Shown: positions 7,987-17,577 of the stretch, one piece after another | Layout: every line of letters begins with the position of its first letter | Numbering within the stretch: position 1 is the stretch's first letter | From: CAXBCP01 sp963977005 | Lineage (GTDB): Bacteria > Pseudomonadota > Alphaproteobacteria > MPNO01 > UBA830 | Length of the DNA: 64,000 nt | Assembly (NCBI GenBank): GCA_963977005.1 | Contig: CAXBMQ010000009.1 | Location: 1 to 64,000, forward strand | Direction: 5' to 3' | Program-made: the position numbers and the translations under genes | Notes under the pieces: model-generated | Database searches by the model: none | Seen by the model: the letters and a program-made list of their open reading frames with translations, nothing else | What the model was told of the DNA's origin: nothing

Positions 7987-8106
7987 TCCCAATCCGGTTC
8001 GGGGCAGGGTTGAGCGACCGCCCCCTCCCGCGATATGACATTCACGTCGCCCCGTTTGCGGGGCGGCCGAAACAAGAGCAATAATCGCGCAGGGAACCTG
8101 GCGGAT

Positions 8107-9750
8107 ATGACGACAGCCAAGAATTACGATTACATTATTGCCGGCGCGGGGTCTGCCGGGTGCACCCTGGCGGGACGGTTGACCGAGGACCCTGACGTAA
8201 AGGTTCTCCTGCTCGAAGCCGGCGGCTGGGACCGCAATCCGTGGATACACATTCCCCTCGGCTGGGGGCAATTGCTCAAAAAGCGGATGCATGACTGGAT
8301 GTATTTCGCCGAGCCGTCGGCTGAAATGGACGACCGCCGCATCGAATGCGCGCGCGGCAAGGTGATCGGCGGGTCGTCCTCGATCAACGCGATGGCCTAT
8401 TACCACGGCCACCCGGCGGATTACGACCGCTGGGCGTCGTTTGGTCTGCCGGGCTGGTCGCATGCGGATGTGCTGCCTTATTTCCGCCGCGCCGAGGACT
8501 GGGAAGGCGGGGCGGATGCGTATCGCGGCGCCGGCGGGCCGCTGACGACGCGGCGCTCGACCTTCGAGGATCCGCTCTGCGAGGCGTTCCTCAAAGCCGG
8601 GCGGGACGGACAGTATCCGTTCACCGAGGATTATAACGGCGCCAACCCGGAAGGCTTCGCCCGCATGCAGATGACGCTGCGTAACGGGCGACGGTGGAGC
8701 GCGGCGGCCGCCTATCTCAAACCGGCGCTCAGGCGCCCGAACCTGACCGTGGTGACCGGCGCGCTGGTCTCGCGCATCGACATGGCCGGGAACAAAGCTT
8801 CCGGTATCACCTATACAAGCGACGGCAAGACCGTCTCCGCGTCGGCCGGTGAGGTCATCCTGTCGGGCGGCTCGATCAACACGCCGCAGATGCTGATGCT
8901 GTCGGGCATCGGAAAGCCGGACGAGCTCCGCGCTCACGGCATCGATGTCGTCGCCGAGCTGCCGGGGGTCGGCAAGAACCTCAGCGATCATACCTCGGCG
9001 GCGCTGGCGTTCCGGCGCAAATCGGGCGGGCCGTTCCAGAAGAACATGCGGCTCGACCGGGTCGGCATGGCGCTGGCAAAGGCATATCTCGGCAAGGGCG
9101 GGTTCGCCGCCGACCTGCCCTTCGGCATCACGGCGTTCCTCAAATCCCGGGCGAGCGAGCCCACGCCGGACGTGCAATTGCTGTTCTGGATGGGCGCGAC
9201 CACGACCGCCTCGCCCTGGCTGCCGCCGTTCAAGAAAGCGTTCCAGGATTCGTTCTCGGTGCGCGCGATGCCGATGCGGCCGACCAGCCGCGGGTATCTG
9301 TCGCTGGCCTCCAAAGATCCCCGCGATGCGGTTGAGATCCATCAGAACTTTCTGTCAACCGACGAGGAATGGGGCGTGATGCGGCGCGGGCTGCGGATGA
9401 TCCGCGACCTGGTCGGATCGGACGCGCTGAAGGATTTCGCCGGGGACGAGCTTGCGCCCGGCGCACAGGCCCAGTCCGACGCCGATCTCGACGCCCATGT
9501 CCGCCGGACCATGATCACGGTGCATCACCCGGTCGGCACGTGCAAAATGGGGGCTGCGGACGATGCGATGGCGGTGGTCGACGGCGAACTGCGCGTGCGC
9601 GGCATCGAAAACCTGCGTGTCGTCGACGCCTCGGTCATGCCGGATCTCATCGCCGGCGCGACCAACGCGCCGGTGATCATGATCGCCGAAAAAGCCGCCG
9701 ACATGATCCGCGGACGTGATCCCTTGCCGCCCGCGGCGGTGTCGGGATAG
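8107..9750 (+). CDS. GMC-family FAD oxidoreductase (choline/alcohol dehydrogenase-like)
   Basis: The 547-residue flavoenzyme oxidises an alcohol using FAD. The Rossmann motif is at the N-terminus (YDYIIAGAGSAGCTLAGRL). GMC signature 1 is ARGKVIGGSSSINAMAYY, signature 2 is GGSINTPQMLMLSGIG, and the catalytic His region is TVHHPVGTCKMG. The start 8107 has AGGGA nine bases upstream; a longer frame begins at 8035 but adds an Arg-rich leader. Choline, glycerol or polyethylene glycol alcohols are all known substrates in this family, so the assignment stays general. A small hairpin (8048-8065) lies between it and marR. Confidence 0.9.
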   Translation: MTTAKNYDYIIAGAGSAGCTLAGRLTEDPDVKVLLLEAGGWDRNPWIHIPLGWGQLLKKRMHDWMYFAEPSAEMDDRRIECARGKVIGGSSSINAMAYYHGHPADYDRWASFGLPGWSHADVLPYFRRAEDWEGGADAYRGAGGPLTTRRSTFEDPLCEAFLKAGRDGQYPFTEDYNGANPEGFARMQMTLRNGRRWSAAAAYLKPALRRPNLTVVTGALVSRIDMAGNKASGITYTSDGKTVSASAGEVILSGGSINTPQMLMLSGIGKPDELRAHGIDVVAELPGVGKNLSDHTSAALAFRRKSGGPFQKNMRLDRVGMALAKAYLGKGGFAADLPFGITAFLKSRASEPTPDVQLLFWMGATTTASPWLPPFKKAFQDSFSVRAMPMRPTSRGYLSLASKDPRDAVEIHQNFLSTDEEWGVMRRGLRMIRDLVGSDALKDFAGDELAPGAQAQSDADLDAHVRRTMITVHHPVGTCKMGAADDAMAVVDGELRVRGIENLRVVDASVMPDLIAGATNAPVIMIAEKAADMIRGRDPLPPAAVSG

Positions 9751-9832
9751 CATTCAGGCTGCGTTCAGAAAAACTGAAATATAAGGAACGTGGCGCCACG
9801 ATCGCGTTTCGGAAAAAATTCTGGGGGACGTT

Positions 9833-11017
9833 ATGGGAAAATCTGAAAATCGGCGGGCACGTCATGTATTCGGCTCAGCCGCCCGCCTGTTGGGCGGGCT
9901 GATGCTGGTACTCGCCATCGGGCTGGTCGGCGGCACGGATGTGCAGGCAAAAGACAAATTCGTTCTGGTCGAGTTCAAGCCGGCACTGAAGAAGGGCGCG
10001 CCGCTCTGCAAATCCAAATACGGTGCCACAGGCTCGCATGACCGGGCCTTCCAGCATGGGACGACCAAAAACTGCTGGTCCTGCCCGAGGGGCTTCAAGC
10101 GCTCGGCCAAGAAGATCGCCGGCAAGAACGCCTGCGTCCGCAAGGAGAAACCTCGCTATTCGGCGGCGCTCAAGCGCGGCGTGACCGGCTGCGCCAAGGG
10201 CACGTTCCGCCACGGCCTCACCGATCAGTGCTTTGCCTGCCCGGCCGGGTTCAAGCGCGGCCTCGCGCCGGGCAAGGACCTGTCCAAGGTCAAGAAGGCC
10301 TGCGTGAAGGTGAATATCGACACCCAGGCTTTCCCGCCGGCGGAATTCGTTTCGTGGATCAAGACCAACCTTCCGAAGATCAAGCGCGACTACGCGCCGG
10401 CGATGAAGTCGGCGATGGGACTGGCCAAAAAGCTGAACACCACGTCGGCGAAGAAAGCCATCCGCAAGCGCCTGAAGCAGGGAACGCCCGCGAAGCTGCA
10501 GGATATCGCCCCGGGTGCCGATCTGGCGACGGCGGCGGCGGGTGCCGGTTCGAAAAAGCTGAAAACGATCACCATCAATCCGGTGATTGATATTTCGCTG
10601 ATCGGCGGGCTGACATGGGCCCCGGTGGTGATTGCCCAGCCGATCACGTTTCAGTCTATGGTCCCCGGGAGCATCCTCCTGAACGAGGTGCTTGGCGCGG
10701 ATGTGTTCTATTACACCGCCGGCGCGTATAGCGTCGGAATCACGGCGGGGATCGACTTTTCCGTCGAGGTCGGCATGTGGGTCGACGAATACGACGCCCT
10801 GGCCGGCCAGACATGGGGCTTTGTCAGCGGCGGCAGCGCCGGCGTCGGCGGCGCCTGGACGATCTGGCTGTCCTATCCGCGGGATGCGAAGGTCGCCAAA
10901 AAGGTCCGTTTCATGGGACTGACGCTCAGCCTGTCGACCGGACTCGGCATGGAGCTCGAACATATTCGCGGCAACACCGCGGATCTGACCTGGAAGGACC
11001 TGAAAGACGTTATGTAA
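9833..11017 (+). CDS. Secreted protein with tandem Cys-rich repeats, unknown function
   Basis: I do not recognise this 394-residue protein. It starts with a basic region and hydrophobic segment (LLGGLMLVLAIGLVGG) and a probable cleavage after VQA, so it is exported. Two Cys-containing repeats follow, at about residues 46-102 and 103-158. They share FxHGxTxxCxxCPxGFKR (FQHGTTKNCWSCPRGFKR and FRHGLTDQCFACPAGFKR) plus an earlier and a later Cys, giving four Cys each, suited to disulfides or metal binding. The rest has an Ala/Lys-rich helical stretch, then a Gly-rich beta-like C-terminal region resembling a pore or lectin-like fold. It has its own gap upstream and precedes an aldolase gene by 30 bp. 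Confidence 0.7.
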   Translation: MGKSENRRARHVFGSAARLLGGLMLVLAIGLVGGTDVQAKDKFVLVEFKPALKKGAPLCKSKYGATGSHDRAFQHGTTKNCWSCPRGFKRSAKKIAGKNACVRKEKPRYSAALKRGVTGCAKGTFRHGLTDQCFACPAGFKRGLAPGKDLSKVKKACVKVNIDTQAFPPAEFVSWIKTNLPKIKRDYAPAMKSAMGLAKKLNTTSAKKAIRKRLKQGTPAKLQDIAPGADLATAAAGAGSKKLKTITINPVIDISLIGGLTWAPVVIAQPITFQSMVPGSILLNEVLGADVFYYTAGAYSVGITAGIDFSVEVGMWVDEYDALAGQTWGFVSGGSAGVGGAWTIWLSYPRDAKVAKKVRFMGLTLSLSTGLGMELEHIRGNTADLTWKDLKDVM

Positions 11018-11047
11018 ACGCGCCGGCCGCGTCGCCGGCAGGGAGCA

Positions 11048-11779
11048 ATGAAGGATATGACCGATCTCGACCCCCTGTTGCGCGACCTTGTCGTCGCCAA
11101 CCGCATTCTTGCCAACGAGAACGTGGTCGATGCGTACGGGCATGTCAGCGTGCGCAACCCGACCAACCCGGACCGGTATTTCCTGTCGTGTTCGCGCAGT
11201 CCGGAGCTGGTGCAGCGCGCGGACATTATGGAGTTCGAGCTCGACGGCACGCCGGTCGGCGGGGATTCGCGTAATCCGTACCTGGAACGCTTCATCCACG
11301 GCGCGACCTATGAGCTGAACCCCGACGTCAACGCCGTGGTGCACAGCCACGCAGAGGAGGTGCTGCCCTTTACCATCACCTCGCAGCCCTTGCTGCCGGT
11401 GATCCATTCGGCGGGGCTGATGGGCCCGGAGCCGCCGGTCTGGGATATCGCCGACCGGTTCGGCGACACCACGCTACTGGTCGTCAACATGGACCAGGGA
11501 CGGGACCTGGCCGAGGCGCTGCAATCGCGCCGGATCGTGCTGATGCGCGGGCACGGTTTTGCCGCGACAGGGCGGAACCTGTCCGAGGTCGTGCGCGTCT
11601 CGGTCATGTTGCCGCGCAACGCCAAAATCCTGACAACCGCGCTGCAGTTCGGCGGTCTGAAGCCGCTCTCGCCCGGCGAGGTCGCGCTCCGCCAGGACAT
11701 GGACCCCGACCACAAGGCGTTCTACCGCGCCTGGGAATACTGGGCGACGCGGGCGGGCTGCGCGGACATGCTGGATTGA
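11048..11779 (+). CDS. Class II aldolase/adducin-family protein
   Basis: The 243-residue protein fits the class II aldolase fold. The zinc-binding His pair is seen in VVHSHAEEVLPF and a third His in LMRGHGFAATG, with a conserved early segment DAYGHVSVRNP. The family includes sugar-phosphate aldolases, epimerases and decarboxylases. Members with SCSRSPELVQ-type segments are often annotated only as class II aldolase family. It starts 30 bp after the Cys-rich secreted protein and may be cotranscribed, though no shared function is evident. Confidence 0.87.
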   Translation: MKDMTDLDPLLRDLVVANRILANENVVDAYGHVSVRNPTNPDRYFLSCSRSPELVQRADIMEFELDGTPVGGDSRNPYLERFIHGATYELNPDVNAVVHSHAEEVLPFTITSQPLLPVIHSAGLMGPEPPVWDIADRFGDTTLLVVNMDQGRDLAEALQSRRIVLMRGHGFAATGRNLSEVVRVSVMLPRNAKILTTALQFGGLKPLSPGEVALRQDMDPDHKAFYRAWEYWATRAGCADMLD

Positions 11780-11923
11780 CGTTCAGCCGCTAAACTTTCC
11801 GTGCCGCGACGCGGGTGTTGCGGGCGTGGCGTCGCTGCGGCAATCTTGCGTCGAAGGGACCGGCGCGGGGTACGCTTCCGGGGCGGTGCCGGGTCTGCAA
11901 CACACATGCGAAATGGGGTTGGC

Positions 11924-13903
11924 ATGCGTTTTTCGGGAAAACTGGGCGTCGCCTGTGCGGCGATGCTGGTCGTCTTCGGGTGTTCCTACGATGTCGAAAT
12001 CGGCGACCGGACGATCGCGCCGGACCTTGAAGCCGAGGCGGATTTCGACGGGCTGAAAAAGGTGCCGGGCACCGACTGGTACAGGCTGTCCCAGGGCTGG
12101 AACGAAGATCTCAGCCGCGCCTACTGGTTCACGCCGCAGGGCTCCGCGCTGATCCCCTATGACTGGTTCGTGAACCTGGAAATGCCGGCGCGGAACTGTG
12201 TCGGTGCGGCGGACCCGTCGCTGAACCGGGGCGGCTGGAAGAAATTCAGCGATCCGGCCCATCTTGCCAGTCTCGGCTATACGCCGGCCCCCGCCGACCC
12301 GGTCTGGAACCCCGACGGCCTGCCCATCGGCTTCGCCAAGTCGCGCACGGCGGACGGCGATTTTATGGGGCCGACCTGTGCGGCCTGCCATACCAACAAG
12401 ATGGTTCTGGCCGGCCGCAAGGTGCTGGTCGAGGGCGCGCCGACGCTGGCCGACCTGCAGGCGCTGAATGTCGGTCTGGCGAACGCGCTGTGCTCGATGG
12501 ATCATCGCACGATCAAGAAACGCGGCGACAGGCCCGAAGCCGTGGCGGCCGCCGATGCGCAGTTCGACCGTTTCGCCAGGCGGGTTCTCAAATCGTCGTA
12601 TTCGCCGGAGAGCCGGGCGGCGCTGTTCGACAAGGTGAAACAGCAACGCCTGCGTATCCATCGCCGCAACGTGCGGAACTATTCGAAAAAGACCGACATC
12701 TTCCCGCCCTATGGCCGGGGGCGGCTCGATGCGCTGGGCGCGATCCTGAACGAGGTTGCTGTGTTCGCGACGAAGGAGACCGACAACATTTATCCCGCGA
12801 ACGCGCCTGTCAGCTACCCGTTCCTGTGGGGGACGCCGCAGTCCGATGTCGTCCAGTGGAACGGCGCGGTGGACAATCAGCGGATGGGGCTCGGCCCGCT
12901 GGGGCGGAATGTCGGCGAGGTCGTCGGGGTGTACGGCCACGTGGCGGTGTCGCCGGTCGGCGACGGGGTGGTCTTTGCGGCGCGCACGAAAAAGCGGGAC
13001 AGCGGTCTTGCGCCGCCGCTTGTTGCCACCGACAGGGGCGGGCAGCTCGGCGGGTACGATTCATCGGTGATGATGCGCAATATCGGCGCGATCGAACACT
13101 GGCTCGCCTCGCTGCGGTCGCCCAAATGGCCGGAAAACCTGCTCGGCAAACTCGATCCGCAAAAGGTCGCGCGCGGCCGGGCGATCTATATGGGGAAAAC
13201 GGATACCGGCGCGAACTGTGTGGCATGCCATGCCTATGTGGCACGCGGCGATCAGGGCGAACCGTATCAGTCGCGCATGATCCCGGTGAAAGCGATCGGC
13301 ACCGATCCGGTCGCGGCGAACAATTTCGTCGTCGCGGAAAACCCCACCAGCGGCCGGCGCTGGAAAACCGGGCAGCTCAAGGGCACCAGAAAACGCATCA
13401 TCCGGGGCGAGCCTTACGGCGATTATTTCGCGCACCGGGCGGAAGCGCTGAAAACGGTCGTCCTCGGCGTCATCCTGGGCGATGCGTTCTGCGACGGGAT
13501 CGAGGGGATGTATCGCAGCCGGTCGAATTCGAGACCGACCGATCCGCCGCTGCCGGAAAAGGACAAGTTCCTGCGCTACAAGGCCCGCCCGCTGAACGGC
13601 ATCTGGGCCACCGCGCCCTATCTGCACAACGGATCCGTGGCGAGCCTGCGGCAGTTGCTGACGCCCGAGGCGGAGCGCGCCCGCTATATCTGCGTCGGCA
13701 GCCCCGAATTCGACCCCGTAAATGTCGGGTTTGTCTCCGCTCTGGAACCGGATAATACCTGTGCACCGCACGCCTACGGCTCGACCCGGCTCGATACAAC
13801 CACGTTCGGCAATTCCAACAAGGGCCATTCGCGCCGGATCCAGGGGGTGGAACTGTCCGATGCCGACAGGGACGCGCTGATCGAATTCCTGAAATCGATC
13901 TGA
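11924..13903 (+). CDS. Exported di-haem c-type cytochrome, RoxA/cytochrome c peroxidase-like
   Basis: The 659-residue protein has a hydrophobic N-terminus ending MLVVFGCSYD, so it is a probable lipoprotein with Cys20 as anchor. Two covalent haem sites are visible: CAACH at residues 152-156 and CVACH at 432-436. The C-terminal segment APYLHNGSVASLRQLLTPEA is characteristic of di-haem oxidases related to cytochrome c peroxidase and the rubber oxygenase RoxA. It may be an extracytoplasmic oxidoreductase or oxygenase. The start 11924 has GGGG at good spacing; an in-frame ATG at 11906 is an alternative. It converges with the molybdopterin oxidoreductase gene downstream. Confidence 0.82.
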   Translation: MRFSGKLGVACAAMLVVFGCSYDVEIGDRTIAPDLEAEADFDGLKKVPGTDWYRLSQGWNEDLSRAYWFTPQGSALIPYDWFVNLEMPARNCVGAADPSLNRGGWKKFSDPAHLASLGYTPAPADPVWNPDGLPIGFAKSRTADGDFMGPTCAACHTNKMVLAGRKVLVEGAPTLADLQALNVGLANALCSMDHRTIKKRGDRPEAVAAADAQFDRFARRVLKSSYSPESRAALFDKVKQQRLRIHRRNVRNYSKKTDIFPPYGRGRLDALGAILNEVAVFATKETDNIYPANAPVSYPFLWGTPQSDVVQWNGAVDNQRMGLGPLGRNVGEVVGVYGHVAVSPVGDGVVFAARTKKRDSGLAPPLVATDRGGQLGGYDSSVMMRNIGAIEHWLASLRSPKWPENLLGKLDPQKVARGRAIYMGKTDTGANCVACHAYVARGDQGEPYQSRMIPVKAIGTDPVAANNFVVAENPTSGRRWKTGQLKGTRKRIIRGEPYGDYFAHRAEALKTVVLGVILGDAFCDGIEGMYRSRSNSRPTDPPLPEKDKFLRYKARPLNGIWATAPYLHNGSVASLRQLLTPEAERARYICVGSPEFDPVNVGFVSALEPDNTCAPHAYGSTRLDTTTFGNSNKGHSRRIQGVELSDADRDALIEFLKSI

Positions 13904-13937
13904 TCGATCTATCAGACGGACAGCGGCCCCGGGCCGC

Positions 13938-16304
13938 CTAACGGGGCTTTATCGCCACCACTCGGCACATGCGCGAGCGGTGCGGCACCGACGCGCTGAT
14001 CGGGTCGATATCGGCATCGGGCACCAGCCGGTTGAGATTGGCCCCGTCGGGTCCGAACGGATCGTGGCCCGGCAGGTCGAGCTCGGTGCAGGCCTGCCAC
14101 CAGCCATACGGCGCGGAGACGACGCGCGGGTGCATCGACGGCGCGAAGCGCGCCTTCAGTTTCACGCGGCCGTGAGGGTTCTCGACGACTGCCCAGTCGC
14201 CGTCGCCGATACCGGCGGCCTGCGCCGTGTCGGGATGGATTTCCAGGAACGGATCGGGCTGTTTCGCGCGCAGCCGCGGGGTATTCCGGTTCTGCGGGCC
14301 GATGAACTGGATCGTACGGAAACTGGTCAGCACCAGCGGATAGTCCGCGTTGCCGGCATCCATCGGGCTGTCGGCCGGTTCGTGATAGCGCGGCAGCGGA
14401 TCGTACCCGGCGGCGGGGAAGGGCGTCGCGTAAAGCTCTATCCGGCCGGTCGGTGTCGCGAAGCCGCGCACCGCGCCGGTATCCGGATCGGTTTCCGCGT
14501 GTTTGCGGTAGACCGTTGCCAGGTCGGTGCGCCGGCCCGACGGCTGCGCGCGCAGCGCGTCGATGCTCAGCCCGGCGGGGGAGAGGTGATGGTCCCAGGC
14601 CGCGTCCTGGTCGCCGTCGAAAAATGCGTCGCCGAGGCCGAGGCGCTGCGCGAGATCGAAAATAATATCGAGATCGGGGCGCGACCCGTGCTGCGGCGGT
14701 ACGGCCGCAGCCTTGTACTGGCCCCAGCATCCGGTGGCGTCGTCACCGCGGAACCCGGCGCGGGCCGCCGGCGATTCCCAGGTCGTGGCGGCGGGCAGCA
14801 GGATGTCGGCATAGGCCGCGCCCGGATTGTCGAACATGTCGACATGGACATAGAACTCCAGCGCTTCGAGCGCGGCGCGCCCGCGATCCGGGTCGACATG
14901 GCCGATCAGCACGTTCGAGCCGAACAGCACGAGCCCGCGCACCCTGTAGGGATCGCCGTCCAGAATCGCGCGATACACCCGGGAGTGCTGGACCAGGCCG
15001 GGATCGCGCGGCGGGCCGAGCGGATGCTCCGCCAGGCCGAGGCGTTTGCCGGTCTGCGCCGGCGTCAGGAACTCGGCCGCGGTAACGGGACGCACCGGCG
15101 GGGTGGCGAATGCCACATTGCTGCCCGGCGCATCGTACTGGCCGGTCAGGGCGTAGAAGCAGTGGATCGCGCGGTTCATCTGCATCGCGTCCGAATGCAT
15201 TTCGGTGCCGGTCCAGCTCTCGTAGCCGGACGGCAATTCGGTCGCGAACATGCGCGCGGCGCGACGGACGTCGACTGCGGCGACCCACGTGATATCGGCC
15301 GATATTTCCGGTGCGTAACCGGTTGCAAGATCCCGCAGAACCTGCGCTACCGTCCGGCAGGAAACAGCCATACCATCTGCCAGAACGACGTCGAACTGGC
15401 CAAAAACCGCCGCTTCGGAGGGCGTAGTGCCTGGTATGTTTTTGCAGATTGCCGGCGCGTCCGCCGCCCACACGGCGTAGTCCCCGGCGCTACCGGCGGG
15501 ATCGATATCGGCGCCCGTCAGCAGCGCGCCGGTATCGTCGCGTACCAGCAGCGGGCCGTTGGTCCAGTCGCGCAGGAAGGCCCGGTCGTACAGGTCTTCG
15601 TCGAACAGCACGTGGATCATCGCCAGGGCCAGCGCGCCGTCGCTGCCCGGCCGGACGCGGAGCCAGCAATCCGCCTTTTTCGCCAGCGCATGTTCGCGCG
15701 GATCGATCACGATCAGCCTGGCGCCGCGCTTCATCGCTTTTGCGATGCGCATCGCCTGGGCCGGTTCGGTGACCTGCGGATTCACGCCCCATAGCAGGAT
15801 CGTGTTCGACCGGTCGAGATCGATCCGCGGGGTGGTCGCGCCATAGGTGAATTTCGATCCGAAGGTGCGGTTCCAGGTGCAGACATGGCCCGGTGCCAGG
15901 TAGTTCGGGCTGCCGAAGGCGCCCTGCAACCGTTCCAGCCACGGACGCATGTCTTCCGTTGCGGCGCCCGCCGTGGTGGCGCAGCCGAACACGACGGCCT
16001 CGGCGCCGCTCTCGGCTTTGATGGCGGTGAGCTTTTCGGCGATGGTGCGCAATGCGTCGTCCCACGAGATTTCCGCCCAGCCGGGATCGGAGTCGCCTTT
16101 CGGCCGGGTGCGCTTCATCGGCCGCCGCAGCCGGTCCGGCGAATAGACCATTTCCGCCGCCGCGGCGCCCTTCATGCAGATGCATCCATTGGGATGATCC
16201 GGGTCCGCCGTCACCTTCGTGAACACGCCGTCCTCGACGGTCGCGATCACGCCGCAGCGCGACGTGCACATGGCGCAGTAGGTGGGGATGCGTTCGGTGG
16301 TCAT
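13938..16304 (-). CDS. Molybdopterin oxidoreductase (DMSO reductase family)
   Basis: The 788-residue enzyme carries a bis-MGD cofactor and one [4Fe-4S] cluster. The cluster ligands are in CAMCTSRCG (Cys10, 13, 17) and CICMKG (Cys43). The cofactor-binding region reads GCATTAGAATEDM and NTILLWGVNPQVTEPAQAMR, and the C-terminal MopB-binding domain has TPTGRIELYATPFP and RVVSAPYGWWQ. No Tat signal is present, so it is cytoplasmic. A Cys in LAPGHVCTWNR lies where the Mo ligand would be. No electron-transfer subunit is next to it, unlike the soe operon at 30-35 kb. The substrate is not predictable; thiosulfate/polysulfide and acetylene hydratase-like members are relatives. Confidence 0.88.
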   Translation of the reverse strand: MTTERIPTYCAMCTSRCGVIATVEDGVFTKVTADPDHPNGCICMKGAAAAEMVYSPDRLRRPMKRTRPKGDSDPGWAEISWDDALRTIAEKLTAIKAESGAEAVVFGCATTAGAATEDMRPWLERLQGAFGSPNYLAPGHVCTWNRTFGSKFTYGATTPRIDLDRSNTILLWGVNPQVTEPAQAMRIAKAMKRGARLIVIDPREHALAKKADCWLRVRPGSDGALALAMIHVLFDEDLYDRAFLRDWTNGPLLVRDDTGALLTGADIDPAGSAGDYAVWAADAPAICKNIPGTTPSEAAVFGQFDVVLADGMAVSCRTVAQVLRDLATGYAPEISADITWVAAVDVRRAARMFATELPSGYESWTGTEMHSDAMQMNRAIHCFYALTGQYDAPGSNVAFATPPVRPVTAAEFLTPAQTGKRLGLAEHPLGPPRDPGLVQHSRVYRAILDGDPYRVRGLVLFGSNVLIGHVDPDRGRAALEALEFYVHVDMFDNPGAAYADILLPAATTWESPAARAGFRGDDATGCWGQYKAAAVPPQHGSRPDLDIIFDLAQRLGLGDAFFDGDQDAAWDHHLSPAGLSIDALRAQPSGRRTDLATVYRKHAETDPDTGAVRGFATPTGRIELYATPFPAAGYDPLPRYHEPADSPMDAGNADYPLVLTSFRTIQFIGPQNRNTPRLRAKQPDPFLEIHPDTAQAAGIGDGDWAVVENPHGRVKLKARFAPSMHPRVVSAPYGWWQACTELDLPGHDPFGPDGANLNRLVPDADIDPISASVPHRSRMCRVVAIKPR

Positions 16305-16426
16305 GGGCGGTGTATTTCTGGCAGCGATGGATGTGTCTGGTGTGACCTAAATCTCGCGTCGGCATCTGTGGGTGACGTATGTACGCTCCCCAATTTACGT
16401 ATTCTCTCGATCATATCTTACCTATT

Positions 16427-16523
16427 CCCCCGCCCTTGTGGCGAGGGTCCGCTTTTGCTTTGCGTCCTTCTCTGAAGGTGGATCATCGGTGTCCGGCTTG
16501 GACCCCCGCCACAAGGGCGGGGG
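16427..16523. repeat. Long inverted repeat in the 16.3-16.6 kb gap
   Basis: Left arm 16427-16450 (CCCCCGCCCTTGTGGCGAGG then GTCC) and right arm 16500-16523 match as inverted copies over 24 bp with one mismatch. The spacer is 49 bp. This near-perfect stem is the only notable content of the 293-bp gap between the molybdopterin oxidoreductase and isochorismatase genes. The composition suggests a dispersed palindromic element. It may also end the leftward isochorismatase transcript. Confidence 0.65.
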
Positions 16524-16597
16524 AGTAGATCGGAGGGGGCGAGGTATACGGTGGAGAGCGACACCGAGGCGGTCAGGGACTGGAAGTTCTGGCAGCT

Positions 16598-17341
16598 TCA
16601 GCCGGTCGGCAGGTTGTACTCGGCGTCGATCGAGTCGATGTAGTCGAGCGCCGCATCTATCTGGACGACGTCGGCATATTTCGCCTGCATGTCGCACAGA
16701 TTGATCGCGTGGGAGGCCTGCGAGCGGTCGAAGCAGCCTTCCTCGACGATCACCGACCGGTAGTTGTTGCTGAACGCATCGAGCACCGAGGCCCGCACGC
16801 AGCCAGACGTGGTCGTCCCGGTGACGATCAGCGAATCCGCGCCGAGATTGACCAGGAACGACGCCAGCGGGGTGCCGTGAAAGGCGCTCGGCTTGAGCTT
16901 GCGGATCACGATGTCCTGCGGTGCGGGCGCGATTTCGTCCATGATGTCGTTGCCGTCGCGGTTGGTGGTACGCGCCGCCGGTGCGCCGTCCGGCGTGTCT
17001 TCGTCGCCGCGCGATGTTTTCCACGCCCAGCTTCCCTTGTCCCAGCCGTCGTCGCGCACTGTGCCGGTCGTGTAGATCACGGGAATGCCCTTTGCGCGGC
17101 ATTTGTCGATCAGCGTGCGGATATGCGGCAGCGCCTCCCAGGCTTCCTCGCCGCAGGACGTGCGCCATTCCTTTACCGCTTCGAGGATCGGCAGCGGTTT
17201 CTCGCCGCAGAACGCGTAGTTCACGTCTATGACCAGCAGTGCCGGCTTTTTGCCGCCGCCCGACAGCGCGCCCCAGCCGCCCTGCTCGAAGACCTGCCTG
17301 TCGCGCTCGGTCAGAAATTTGTCCCAGATACGTTCCGCCAT
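16598..17341 (-). CDS. Isochorismatase-family cysteine hydrolase
   Basis: The 247-residue protein is a member of the isochorismatase/N-carbamoylsarcosine amidohydrolase family. The catalytic triad is visible as Asp39 (LLVIDVNYAF), Lys150 (KLKPSAFHGT) and Cys181 (TGTTTSGCVRAS), with the cis-peptide TTTSG before the Cys. The long N-terminal region (about 30 residues before the first strand) is typical of the carbamoylsarcosine amidase subgroup. The ATG at 17341 is preferred since AAAGGTGA lies just upstream; a GTG at 17356 is possible. The amide or carbamate substrate is unknown. Confidence 0.87.
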   Translation of the reverse strand: MAERIWDKFLTERDRQVFEQGGWGALSGGGKKPALLVIDVNYAFCGEKPLPILEAVKEWRTSCGEEAWEALPHIRTLIDKCRAKGIPVIYTTGTVRDDGWDKGSWAWKTSRGDEDTPDGAPAARTTNRDGNDIMDEIAPAPQDIVIRKLKPSAFHGTPLASFLVNLGADSLIVTGTTTSGCVRASVLDAFSNNYRSVIVEEGCFDRSQASHAINLCDMQAKYADVVQIDAALDYIDSIDAEYNLPTG

Positions 17342-17577
17342 GTCGTCACCTTTCACCTAGTGGGTCGTGCGATGCTGTCGCCGAAACCGGCCATATTCCC
17401 GCCGCTTCGCGTTGCGGCCGCCGCCGGGCCGTTTCCAGCACCCGAATTCCGGCACCGGCATTGTCGAAATCCGGCGTGTTCGGGACACAGTAATCAATCG
17501 TATTTACCTGCACGCGCTGTATAGTCCCGCGCGACCGGGCCGACTTGAGTTGCCCATTTTTATACGGAACCGGAACA

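Noticed and set aside
8048..8065. A hairpin CGCCCCG-TTTG-CGGGGCG after marR
   Set aside because: No T-run follows. It may slow transcription but cannot be called a terminator.
7672..9342. A 556-residue frame antisense to the GMC oxidoreductase
   Set aside because: It lies over a clear enzyme gene and overlaps marR, with no own start signal.
13980..15794. A 604-residue frame antisense to the molybdopterin oxidoreductase
   Set aside because: Its composition is that of a reverse complement of coding sequence, and it has no plausible domain.
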